Shown: in pieces, positions 37,040 to 45,908 of the stretch | Numbering within the stretch: position 1 is the first letter of the stretch | Layout: the number at the start of each line of letters is the position of its first letter | Assembly: GCF_036248255.1 (NCBI RefSeq) | Contig: NZ_CP109178.1 | Location: 2,542,001 to 2,606,000 of the forward strand | DNA: 64,000 nucleotides | Origin: Streptomyces sp. NBC_01717 | GTDB lineage: Bacteria; Actinomycetota; Actinomycetes; Streptomycetales; Streptomycetaceae | Direction of reading: 5' to 3' | The notes under the pieces: generated by a model | What the model saw: the letters and a program-made list of their open reading frames with translations, nothing else | Databases searched by the model: none | Told to the model about the DNA's origin: nothing | Position numbers and translations under genes: made by a program

Positions 37040-37275
37040 CTTCATCCGCGAGCACGGCACAGTCCGAGATCGAGTATGCCGTCGTCGTGAACGGCGAGGG
37101 CCACCACTCGATCTGGCGAACGAACCGGCCCATACCGGGCGGCTGGTCCCCGCTCGGATTCCAGGGCTCGAAGGAGGCTTGCCTGGCGCACGTCGCGGAG
37201 GTGTGGACGGACATGAGACCGCTGTCGGTGCGCGAATCGACGACCGGCCCGCTGCCGCGAGGCCGGACCCGATGA
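37036..37275 (+). CDS. MbtH-like protein
   Basis: 79 residues with the family signature VVVNGEGHHSIWRTNRPIPG and ending in a VWTDMRPLS-type motif. MbtH proteins bind adenylation domains and are often needed for their folding or activity. It overlaps the stop of the preceding synthetase by four bases (ATGA), so it is probably co-translated. Any of the three A domains in the cluster could be its partner. Confidence 0.92.
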   Translation: MTSSASTAQSEIEYAVVVNGEGHHSIWRTNRPIPGGWSPLGFQGSKEACLAHVAEVWTDMRPLSVRESTTGPLPRGRTR

Positions 37276-37421
37276 CCGGGTTCCCGCCGCCCCCCCGCTC
37301 AGCGAGCCCACCGCGCACACCGGCGTCGGTCCTGTGCGCCCGCTCCGGGCCGGTAGCGCCCCCGCCCCGGATCACCCAACCGGCCGTTTCCCCATCGGAC
37401 TGGGAGTAAGGAAGCCTATCC

Positions 37422-39866
37422 ATGCATGCCCTGGATTCGTTTGACGTTCGGGTGGCTCAGGAACTGCCGCCCGGATCGCTGGAAGCGTTGTCAAGGCTTT
37501 CGCTTCGGCTGGCCGGGCATCCAGTGGTCGCACCCGCAGTCGTGTTCGCGGTAGCCGTAGCGCGCTGGTTCGGTGACGCCGAGGTGACTCTCGCTCTCGT
37601 GGCTCACGAGGAGAGCGCTGACGGGACGCGCGTTTCCACGGGGCCTGGCGTGTCTCTACGCGTGGACGACACCCTCGCCGGGGTGCTCCACCAAGTTTCC
37701 GGCCGCCTTGGTCTGCGTTCCAGGCCGGCGGACGCGCCTTCGGATCTGCTCGGTGACGTCGCTGGTCAGCCACTTCGCTTGCAGCTGTCCTCTGCTTCGA
37801 ACGCATATGTGCTGGAGTTCGAGTTCGGGACCACGGTACCGGCGAACCGTATCGAGCTCGTCCGACGCGCGGGCTCCTTCGCCGAGCGGGAACTCGCGCG
37901 CATGTGCCGTCACTTCGTCGCCCTCGCTGCCGGCGCCTGCGCGGAGCCCGAAGTGGGACTGCTCTCGCTGTCCGCGGCGGACGCGGATGAACGGGACGAG
38001 GTGCTCGGATACGCCAACGCGGGCCCGCACCCACGGGTCGAGCCGGTTTCCTCCGTCATCGCCCGCTTCGAGGCCGCAGTCGCCCGGCGCCCCGACGCCC
38101 CTGCGGTGCGTTGCCGTGGGCGGGAACTCAGCTACGCCGAACTGGACGCGGAGAGCCGTCGGATCGCGGCATCTGTGCGAGAGGCCGGTGTCGCGACCGG
38201 GGATGTCGTCGGGCTTGTGCTGGAACGCTCGGTGGAGGCGATCGCGGCGATCATAGGCGTGCTGAGGGCCGGTTGCGCCTACCTGCCCCTCGATCCGCAG
38301 CTTCCGGCCGAACGGATCAGGCTCATCGTCGACGACGCGTCCCCGCGCCTGCTCCTCACACAGAACAGCACGACCGCGGCAGTTCGGGAGTTGTCGATCG
38401 CGCGATGTTCCGTCGATGCTCAACCCGAGTCGGCGACGCGGGCCGGGACGGAGGCCCCCGAGCCGAAGCAACCTGCTTACGTCATGTACACGTCCGGCTC
38501 TACCGGTCGTCCCAAGGGTGTCGTCGTCTCCCATGAGAATGTGGGGGCACTTCTGGACGCCGCTGCCGAGCACATCGTCTTTCGCGAGGATGACGTCTGG
38601 ATGTGTTCGCACGCCCTGAACTTCGATGTCTCCGTCTTCGAGATCTGGGGTGCCTTGGCGCACGGCGGTCTCCTCGTGCTGGCGACTCGCGAACAGACAG
38701 TGGACCCGATCGCGTTCAGCCGTCTGATCGCTGAGCAGCGGATCACCGTGTTGAGTCAGACCCCGAGCTCCTTCTATCGGATGGGCCAACGCATTGCCGC
38801 CCTGGCGGATGCCGGCGAGCTGTCGCTGCGCCTGGTCCTGTTCGCCGGCGAGGGGCTCAGTTGGGGCAAGACCGTGAGTCTGCTGGCGGACCATATGCCC
38901 GAGCTCGTCTTGGTCAACATGTACGGAATCACCGAGTGCACCGTGCATGTGACGGCACTCAGCACGCCGGTGAAGGCCGCGAATCTGGTGGCAGAGGGCT
39001 CCATCGGGCGGCCGATGTCGCACGGGGCCTGCTATGTGCTGGACGACTCCGGCAACCTGTCCGCCGTGGGCGAGAGCGGCGAACTCCACGTCGGCGGCCG
39101 GGGTGTGGCGCTGGGATACGTGAACCGTCCCGAGGAGATGGAGCGGCGCTTCATACCCGACCCCTTCGCAGGGCCGGGAGCCGTCATGTACCGCAGCGGA
39201 GATCTGGCCAAGTGGACACTCGACGGTGAGCTCATCTACCTGGGGCGCCGCGACCGGCAGGTCAAGGTTCGCGGATACCGCATCGAGTGCGCCGAGGTGG
39301 AGGCGGCGCTGGCGGGCTGCCGAGGCGTCACCGGATGCACCGTCGCTCAGGCGGGTGACGAGCTCGTCGCGTTCGTCACGTGCTCTGACGGTACGGGGGA
39401 CATCTCCGAGCGGCTACGGCGCGTGCTGCCGGACTACATGGTGCCGAGCCGTGTCGTCGAGGTCGACGAACTGCCGCTCACCGCCAACGGGAAGATGGAC
39501 GTCGAGGCACTCAAGGCCCTGCTGCCCAGCACCGCGGCGTCGCCGCGCGGCGCGGGGCGGCTGACCGAGCAGGAGCGCAGGGTCCGGGAGAAGTGGGCAT
39601 ATGTTCTCGGCCACGACGAGTTCACACTCGAATCGAACTTCTTCGACGTAGGTGGACATTCCTTCGCCGCAGCCATGTTGCAGGGGCTGTTCGTCGCCGA
39701 GGGCGTGGACATCACCGTGCTCGAAATCATGCGCTATCCCACGGTCAAGACTTTCGCCGCGTTCCTGGCCGACGGACATCGATCAGCGGACGACCACGGT
39801 GTGGTGGACCGGGCACGACGGCAGCGGCAGGTGGTCATCAATCTCGCCCGCGGCACGAAGTCCTGA
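37422..39866 (+). CDS. Nonribosomal peptide synthetase with partial C domain, A-PCP
   Basis: 814 residues. The first ~205 look like part of a condensation domain (no HHxxxDG is found), then an A domain about 215-705 and a carrier with GGHSF (Ser-747). The A-domain motifs YVMYTSGSTGRPKGV and NMYGITECTVHVT are present, with Ile in place of the usual Pro in the YGPTE motif. The derived code is DVFSLAMVHK; the MVHK end is shared with threonine-type codes, but I cannot assign it. The protein may charge the orphan carriers of the neighbouring synthetases or form the middle module. It starts 146 bases after the MbtH gene with an AAGGA-type binding site. Confidence 0.85.
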   Translation: MHALDSFDVRVAQELPPGSLEALSRLSLRLAGHPVVAPAVVFAVAVARWFGDAEVTLALVAHEESADGTRVSTGPGVSLRVDDTLAGVLHQVSGRLGLRSRPADAPSDLLGDVAGQPLRLQLSSASNAYVLEFEFGTTVPANRIELVRRAGSFAERELARMCRHFVALAAGACAEPEVGLLSLSAADADERDEVLGYANAGPHPRVEPVSSVIARFEAAVARRPDAPAVRCRGRELSYAELDAESRRIAASVREAGVATGDVVGLVLERSVEAIAAIIGVLRAGCAYLPLDPQLPAERIRLIVDDASPRLLLTQNSTTAAVRELSIARCSVDAQPESATRAGTEAPEPKQPAYVMYTSGSTGRPKGVVVSHENVGALLDAAAEHIVFREDDVWMCSHALNFDVSVFEIWGALAHGGLLVLATREQTVDPIAFSRLIAEQRITVLSQTPSSFYRMGQRIAALADAGELSLRLVLFAGEGLSWGKTVSLLADHMPELVLVNMYGITECTVHVTALSTPVKAANLVAEGSIGRPMSHGACYVLDDSGNLSAVGESGELHVGGRGVALGYVNRPEEMERRFIPDPFAGPGAVMYRSGDLAKWTLDGELIYLGRRDRQVKVRGYRIECAEVEAALAGCRGVTGCTVAQAGDELVAFVTCSDGTGDISERLRRVLPDYMVPSRVVEVDELPLTANGKMDVEALKALLPSTAASPRGAGRLTEQERRVREKWAYVLGHDEFTLESNFFDVGGHSFAAAMLQGLFVAEGVDITVLEIMRYPTVKTFAAFLADGHRSADDHGVVDRARRQRQVVINLARGTKS

Positions 39867-39927
39867 TGGGCGAGGAAAACGGCGGCCTGAATCCGGGCGC
39901 CGTACGGACTGACGAGAGGCGGGCCTC

Positions 39928-42900
39928 ATGAACAGCGGTAGCGTGGATCAGTTGCCGGCCGTCTGTGTCCACGAGCTCTTCGAGGACTGGGCACGCCGTG
40001 CCCCGGAGCGGGTAGCCCTCAGACACGAGGGCGCCGAGATGTCCTACGGCGAGTTGGACCGGCGGGCCAATGCGCTGGCGAGGCGGCTCATCGCCCTCGG
40101 GGCCGGTCCGGAACGCCGGGTCGCCTTCCTCCTCCGACGAGGGCCGGCGCAGATCATCACCGTTCTCGCGGTGCTCAAGGCCGGCGCGGCGTACGTGCCC
40201 CTCGACCCCGCGTATCCGGCCGAAGCCATCGACTACATGCTCGCCGACAGCGGGGCCTCGATCCTGGTCACCCAGAGCGGCGCCGAAGCGCCGGGACTCC
40301 GCTTCGACGGTGCCCGGGTCCAGCTCGACGAACTCCGGGACCCGGTCGGTCCCGCCCCAGCGGTGCGTGTCGAGATCGATCCGCTGAACCTCGCCTACAT
40401 CATCTACACATCGGGCTCGACCGGGCGGCCGAAGGGGACTGCGGTCTCCCACCGGGCGATGCTTCGACTGTGGGTCGACACGAACGTAGTCCGGCTCGGC
40501 TCCGACGAGACGGTGATGCAGTACACGTCCATCTCCTTCGACGTGTCCGTCTTCGAGATCTGGGCCGCTCTCACCCAGGGAGCGAGGCTCGTGATCGCGC
40601 CCGGCGGGGCCGCGGCCCTGTCCGATCTCGGCGCCTTCATCAAGCGGGAGCGCATCTCGCTGATGTGGCTCACCGCGGGTGTCTTCCACGCCTTGGCCGA
40701 CGCGGACGTCGAAGTCTTCGCAGGCGTTCGACAGCTCGTCGTCGGCGGTGACGTGGTCTCCGCTCGCCATGTCAGGGCGGTGCTCGCGCTGCCCACACCG
40801 CCGACGGTGATCAACGGCTACGGTCCCACCGAGGCCGCCACCTTCGCCACCTTCCACCCGATGCGGGAGCTCTCCCCAGAGGTGCTCTCCGTGCCCATCG
40901 GCGGCCCCGTGCGCCACACCGAGCTGCACGTTCTGGACGAGGATCTGAATCCAGTGGCTCCAGGCGACGTAGGAGAGCTCTACATCGGCGGCCCAGGGGT
41001 GGCCCGCGGCTATCTGGGCGCCCCCGCGTTGACCGCGGACCGGTTTCGCCCCAACCCGTTCTCGGGCGACGGCGGCGTGATGTACGCGACCGGAGATCTG
41101 GTCGTCATCGCGACGGACGGCTCTCTCATACTCAGGGGCCGCAACGACGACCAGGTCAAAGTCCGTGGGTTCCGGGTCGAGCTGCCCGAGGTCGAGGCGC
41201 GTCTCTGCCGAGTTGCCGGGGTGCGTGAGGCGGCGGTGCTGGCGCCGCGAAACCGAAACGGCGACTGCGTACTCGTCGGATTCCTCACCGCGTACCCCGG
41301 TCTGGAAATCAACGATGTACGGGCCGAACTGCTCACCCAGGTGCCGGCGTACATGGTGCCCACGCAGTTCCACGTCGTGTCCGAGATGCCGTTGACCGGC
41401 AACGGGAAGGTGGACAAGAAGGCCCTGCTGGCGCGGTACCGATCGCCGGCCGGCGACGCAGCGCCTGCCCCGGCCGACGCCGATCCCCTGAAGGCAGTGA
41501 TCCTCCGGCACGTCGCACACGAGCTCACCGAACCCGCCTCCACGGACGGGAATCTCTTCGAGTTCGGGATGGACTCCATCAGCGCGGTTCGCATCACGCT
41601 GCGGTTGCGGCACGAGCTGAACCTCGACATCCCGGCGGCGATGATCTTCAACCACCCGACGGTCGAGGGGCTCGCTCTGGCACTGCGTGGTCTGAACGGG
41701 GAGGCGGTGGCCCTCCCCGACGACTCGGAGGACGACACGCCGTGTCCGCTGTCGCCCGGGCAGCAGCGACTCTGGCTATTGGACCGGGCTGCGCCTGGTT
41801 CCGTCATGTACAACGTCTCCGGCCACGTTCGACTGCCGGTCGCGTGCGAGGTCGAGCAGTTGGAGCGAGCACTTGTCTCCGTTGTCGAACGCCACGATGC
41901 GCTGCGCACCGTGTTCCCCATCGAGAACGGCGAACCGGTCCAGCGAGTCGTCGAGGCGAATGTCTTCCCGCTCCCCGTGTTCGACCTCGGCAGCCGCGAG
42001 CAGTCCGTTGCCGAGGCGGCGCTCGGGTCGATCGCGGTGGAGGCTGCGGCAAGGTCGTTCGACCTGGCCACCGGACCCCTCTACCGCTTCACGATGGTGC
42101 GCATGCCGGACGGCTCGGTCAGTCTGGTAGCCGTCTTCCACCATATCGTCGTCGATGGCTGGTCGATCTCGGTCTTCTTCCGCGACCTGCTCGTCGCGCT
42201 CGACAGCGAATGCCGAGGTGGACCGGGCCTCGGAGAGGCGCCCGGCAGCCAGTACCGGCGATTCACGGCCTGGCAGCGGCAGTTCGCGCGCTCGGAGTCA
42301 GCACGGCGGCAACTGGACTTCTGGCGCACGCACCTGGCCGGCGCGTCCATGACGGTACTCCAGCCCTCCGAGAGCGGGGCGGAGCCGCGCTCGGCCCCGC
42401 AGGCCGTCCGAATCCCCGTGCGGCTCGAGGGCAAGGTCGTTGCCGACTTGCACGCGTTGGCCCGCCGTAATCGGACGACGATGTTCGTCGTGCTGCGCGC
42501 CGCCCTCGACGTGCAGCTGGCCCGCGTGAGCGGGTCCACGGACATCTGCGTCGGAGTGCCCGTCGCGAACCGGTCCCGAGCCGAGTTCCTGGGCATCGTC
42601 GGATATCTCGGAAACGCGCTGGCGGTTCGGACGCTGCTTGATCCCGAGGCGGACTTCGAGGGCACCGTGCGCGTGGCGACGGAGGTGATGAGGCAGGCCC
42701 ACGCCCACCAGGACGTGCCCTTCGAGCAAGTCATCGAGGCGATACAGCCCGAGCGAGGCGTCAGCGCGAACTCGATCGTCCAGGTGCTGTTCGCCTTCCA
42801 GAACGCGACGGACTTCATGCCACCCTTCGTCGGGTTCGGTCTGACAGAGCTGCCCGGTGAGCGCGTCGAGGCGAAGGCAGACCTCGTGCTGACCCTGATC

Positions 42901-43446
42901 GAACTGGAGGGGGCGCTCGAGGGGTATTTCGAGTACCGTGCCAGTGCCTTGTCGGCGGACCACGCCAACCGCCTCGCCGCGGAGTACGTCGAGCTGCTCC
43001 GAGAGGTGGCTGCCGACCCCCGCGTGAGTCTGCGTGCTCTCGGCGTGTCGGCTCGGCAGCCCACCCCCGCGAATACCGGTGCCGGCCACCGCCCGGGCCG
43101 GGATCCCGTGCCTGCCACCGTCCCCGTCGCGCGTTCTGAGCGAGCGCGACTCGAACAAGTGGTCAGCCAGGCTTGGTGCACGGCACTGGGCGTCGAGCAG
43201 GTCGACCGGAAGACGTCGTTCTTCGATCTCGGCGGCAACTCGTTCGCTCTCGCGAGGGTTCATGTCCTGCTCGAACCTCATCTCCCTGGGCTGGCACTCA
43301 CCGATCTGTTCCGCCACCCGACCGTGCAGGCCATCGCCGCCGCGTGGCTCGGTGAACCGGCGCGGGAACAACGCATACCGCACACCGGGCGCCGAGTCAG
43401 GGTCCCCGATCTTCCTGTTCCGCCCCGCCCCGCGAGGAGAGACTGA
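39928..43446 (+). CDS. Nonribosomal peptide synthetase, A-PCP-C-PCP (paralogue)
   Basis: 1172 residues with the same layout as the synthetase at 33548: A domain, carrier with GMDSI, condensation domain with HHIVVDGWS, second carrier with LGGNSF (Ser-1105). The code reads DVFWVGGTFK, again valine-like. Many stretches are nearly identical between the two proteins, for example the NLAYIIYTSGSTGRPKGTAV block and LVVGGDV, so they arose by duplication. The closing carrier again lacks an adenylation domain. The C-terminal tail is Arg/Pro-rich. It ends one base before the ketosynthase gene. Confidence 0.9.
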   Translation: MNSGSVDQLPAVCVHELFEDWARRAPERVALRHEGAEMSYGELDRRANALARRLIALGAGPERRVAFLLRRGPAQIITVLAVLKAGAAYVPLDPAYPAEAIDYMLADSGASILVTQSGAEAPGLRFDGARVQLDELRDPVGPAPAVRVEIDPLNLAYIIYTSGSTGRPKGTAVSHRAMLRLWVDTNVVRLGSDETVMQYTSISFDVSVFEIWAALTQGARLVIAPGGAAALSDLGAFIKRERISLMWLTAGVFHALADADVEVFAGVRQLVVGGDVVSARHVRAVLALPTPPTVINGYGPTEAATFATFHPMRELSPEVLSVPIGGPVRHTELHVLDEDLNPVAPGDVGELYIGGPGVARGYLGAPALTADRFRPNPFSGDGGVMYATGDLVVIATDGSLILRGRNDDQVKVRGFRVELPEVEARLCRVAGVREAAVLAPRNRNGDCVLVGFLTAYPGLEINDVRAELLTQVPAYMVPTQFHVVSEMPLTGNGKVDKKALLARYRSPAGDAAPAPADADPLKAVILRHVAHELTEPASTDGNLFEFGMDSISAVRITLRLRHELNLDIPAAMIFNHPTVEGLALALRGLNGEAVALPDDSEDDTPCPLSPGQQRLWLLDRAAPGSVMYNVSGHVRLPVACEVEQLERALVSVVERHDALRTVFPIENGEPVQRVVEANVFPLPVFDLGSREQSVAEAALGSIAVEAAARSFDLATGPLYRFTMVRMPDGSVSLVAVFHHIVVDGWSISVFFRDLLVALDSECRGGPGLGEAPGSQYRRFTAWQRQFARSESARRQLDFWRTHLAGASMTVLQPSESGAEPRSAPQAVRIPVRLEGKVVADLHALARRNRTTMFVVLRAALDVQLARVSGSTDICVGVPVANRSRAEFLGIVGYLGNALAVRTLLDPEADFEGTVRVATEVMRQAHAHQDVPFEQVIEAIQPERGVSANSIVQVLFAFQNATDFMPPFVGFGLTELPGERVEAKADLVLTLIELEGALEGYFEYRASALSADHANRLAAEYVELLREVAADPRVSLRALGVSARQPTPANTGAGHRPGRDPVPATVPVARSERARLEQVVSQAWCTALGVEQVDRKTSFFDLGGNSFALARVHVLLEPHLPGLALTDLFRHPTVQAIAAAWLGEPAREQRIPHTGRRVRVPDLPVPPRPARRD

Positions 43447-43447
43447 C

Positions 43448-45904
43448 GTGTCCAATGCCTACAAGATTGCCGTCATCGGGATGGCGGGCAGGTTCCCAGG
43501 AGCCCAGGATCTGACAGAGTTCACGGCCAACCTGCAAGCAGGCGTCCACTCCGTACGCCGCATTCCTGAGGACGAACTACGCTCAGGAGGCGTCAGCGAG
43601 GCACTGATCAACGACCCTCGCTACGTGCCGGCGCGAGGGACGATAGCGCAGCCCGACCACTTCGACGCGGAGTTCTTCGGCTTCACGGCGGCCGATGCGG
43701 CCGCGATGGACCCGCAGCACAGGCTGTTCTTCATGACCGCATGGCATGCGCTCGAGAACGCTGGTTACGCGGAGCCCGAGTCACGCAGGCAGACCGGCGT
43801 GTTCGGCTCGTGCAGCCCTGTCACCTATCGGCACTCCTTCGACTCGAGCAGGACGTCCGGGGCCCTGCAGGAGCTCATCGCGTCGACCGGAGACCACCTG
43901 AGCACCAGGCTCTCGTTCAAGCTCAATCTGCAGGGGCCCAGCCTCACGGTGCAGACTGCCTGCTCGAGCTCTCTGGTGGCCGTGATGATGGCAGTGCAGG
44001 CCCTGCTGCTGCAGCAGTGCGACCTCGCGCTCGCCGGCGGCTCGTCTGTGCACTTTCCCGTCGAGGGCCACTACTTCGAAGAGGGAGCGATCTTCTCGCC
44101 GGACGGCGTGTGCAGGGCTTTCGACGCCAAGGCCGCCGGCACCGTGATGGGCAACGGCGTCGGCGCGGTCCTGCTCAAGCGACTCGACGACGCGCTCGCC
44201 GACCGTGACACGATCAAAGCCGTGATATGCGGATACGGCATGAACAACGATGGTGGCGACAAGGTCGGCTACGCGGCGCCGAGCGTGTCCGGCCAGGCGA
44301 ACGCGATCGCCACCGCGTTGGCTACCGCAGACCTCGAGCCCACCGACATCGGGTACGTCGAGGCGCACGGCACCGGCACCGCGCTGGGTGATCCGATCGA
44401 GGTCGCCGCATTGCGTGAAGTCTTCGACGTCAGCACCGACCGGCGCCAGTACTGCGGACTCGGCTCGCTGAAGAGCAACATCGGGCACCTCAACGAGGCG
44501 GCAGGTATCGCGAGCCTTATCAAGGTCGTGACCAGCATCGAAGCAGGGGTGATCTTCCCGAGCCTCCACGTGGAGAAGCCGAACCCGATGATCGGCTTCG
44601 AGGAGAGCAGTTTCTTCATCCCGACAGCGGCCATGCCCTGGCCGGGTCCCGGACCACGCCGGGCCGGCGTCAGCTCGTTCGGTGTCGGCGGCACAAACGT
44701 GCACCTCGTACTGGAACAGGCTCCCGCTCCCGCACCGCGGCGGCCTGTGACCGGTCAGCAGGTCTGGCCGGTGCTGGTCAGTGCGCGCAACCGTGATTCA
44801 CTCACCTTGCAGTGCGCCGATCTCGCTCGCGCGTTCGACTCGGATGTCGATCTTGCTGATGCGGCCTATTCGCTGGCCGTGGGGCGTGAGATGTTCGAGT
44901 ACAGATTCGCCTGTGTCGCGGGCGATTCTCGTGCCGCCGCGCGTGCGCTGGAGTCGTCGGCGCCCTTGGAACCGCGGCCCGTCGACGAGGTGATCTTCTC
45001 CTTCGGGGCCGGGACCATGCCGCCTCCGGACGCCGTGCGGGAGCTCAGCGCCTGGCATCCGAGTTTCCGGACGGCATGGCAGGAGTGCGAGGAGGCCGCG
45101 GCACCGCTGGGTCTCACGCTCGCAGTGGCGGACGGAGCGTGGGAGCCGTCCGCGGCGTGTGCGTTCCAGTACTCGCTCGCCCGACTCTGGGCGGCCCACG
45201 GGCTCTACCCCACCGGCATCGTGGGCGTGGGAGACGGTGACTACGCCGCCGCCGCGTTCACGCAGGAGATCAGCCTCGGCGAGGCGCTTCGGCGAGTCAG
45301 TGAAGGTACGTCCTTCAAGGAAACCACCGAGCCCGCGGAGCCGGGAGCGGGACTGTGGATTTCCATGACGCAGCCGCACTGGATCGGCGTACACGGACGT
45401 CGGGTCGAGACGGGCGAACCCGCATCGGGCCCGGTCCACGCCGTCGCGGCATCGCTCGCGGAAGCGTGGGCGGCGGGAGCGGAGATCCGATGGGAGCCGC
45501 TGTTCGCGCCTCTGGACTGCGGCCGTATTCCGTTGCCCGGGTACCGGTTCAAAACGGAGAGCTACTGGTCTCACACACAGCCGGAACACCCGGCCGGGCT
45601 CATGCCTGATGGGCCGTCGGCCGCGGCCTCCCTTGCCGGCCCGGTCTCCGACGAAGAAGCGGCCGAGCTGGTCGCCTCCGCCTGGGCGAAGGCCCTTGGC
45701 AAGCCCCCCGCCAGTCCCGACGAGGACTTCTACGACGCCGGTGGTGACTCGCTGGCCGCGCTTGAACTGGTTGCCACACTCGACGCCTCGCTCGGGATCG
45801 AAGTGCAGGTGGACGACATCTTCTCAGCGCCTGCTCTTGACGCCCTCACTGCCAAGATCCTGGCTCAGCTCGGCGCTTCCGGACGCTCGACGAATCGGGG
45901 GTGA
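43448..45904 (+). CDS. Polyketide synthase module: KS, degenerate AT remnant, ACP
   Basis: 818 residues. The ketosynthase is complete: Cys-172 in TACSSS, His-307 in EAHGTGT and His-347 in SNIGH. The following region (about 515-625) resembles the start of an acyltransferase, but the GHSxG nucleophile motif is replaced by GVGDG (593-597), leaving no catalytic Ser, and the domain is only a fraction of normal length. The carrier has GGDSL (Ser-768). Extender units must therefore come from a trans-acting acyltransferase not seen here, or the KS performs a non-extending step. GTG 43448 has GAGGAGA at 43434-43440. Confidence 0.88.
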   Translation: MSNAYKIAVIGMAGRFPGAQDLTEFTANLQAGVHSVRRIPEDELRSGGVSEALINDPRYVPARGTIAQPDHFDAEFFGFTAADAAAMDPQHRLFFMTAWHALENAGYAEPESRRQTGVFGSCSPVTYRHSFDSSRTSGALQELIASTGDHLSTRLSFKLNLQGPSLTVQTACSSSLVAVMMAVQALLLQQCDLALAGGSSVHFPVEGHYFEEGAIFSPDGVCRAFDAKAAGTVMGNGVGAVLLKRLDDALADRDTIKAVICGYGMNNDGGDKVGYAAPSVSGQANAIATALATADLEPTDIGYVEAHGTGTALGDPIEVAALREVFDVSTDRRQYCGLGSLKSNIGHLNEAAGIASLIKVVTSIEAGVIFPSLHVEKPNPMIGFEESSFFIPTAAMPWPGPGPRRAGVSSFGVGGTNVHLVLEQAPAPAPRRPVTGQQVWPVLVSARNRDSLTLQCADLARAFDSDVDLADAAYSLAVGREMFEYRFACVAGDSRAAARALESSAPLEPRPVDEVIFSFGAGTMPPPDAVRELSAWHPSFRTAWQECEEAAAPLGLTLAVADGAWEPSAACAFQYSLARLWAAHGLYPTGIVGVGDGDYAAAAFTQEISLGEALRRVSEGTSFKETTEPAEPGAGLWISMTQPHWIGVHGRRVETGEPASGPVHAVAASLAEAWAAGAEIRWEPLFAPLDCGRIPLPGYRFKTESYWSHTQPEHPAGLMPDGPSAAASLAGPVSDEEAAELVASAWAKALGKPPASPDEDFYDAGGDSLAALELVATLDASLGIEVQVDDIFSAPALDALTAKILAQLGASGRSTNRG

Positions 45905-45908
45905 GACT

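Noticed and set aside
35138..37423. 761-residue minus-strand frame across the NRPS gene
   Set aside because: Antisense shadow of the condensation and carrier domains; no motifs and no binding site.
39838..41655. 605-residue minus-strand frame
   Set aside because: Antisense shadow of an adenylation domain.
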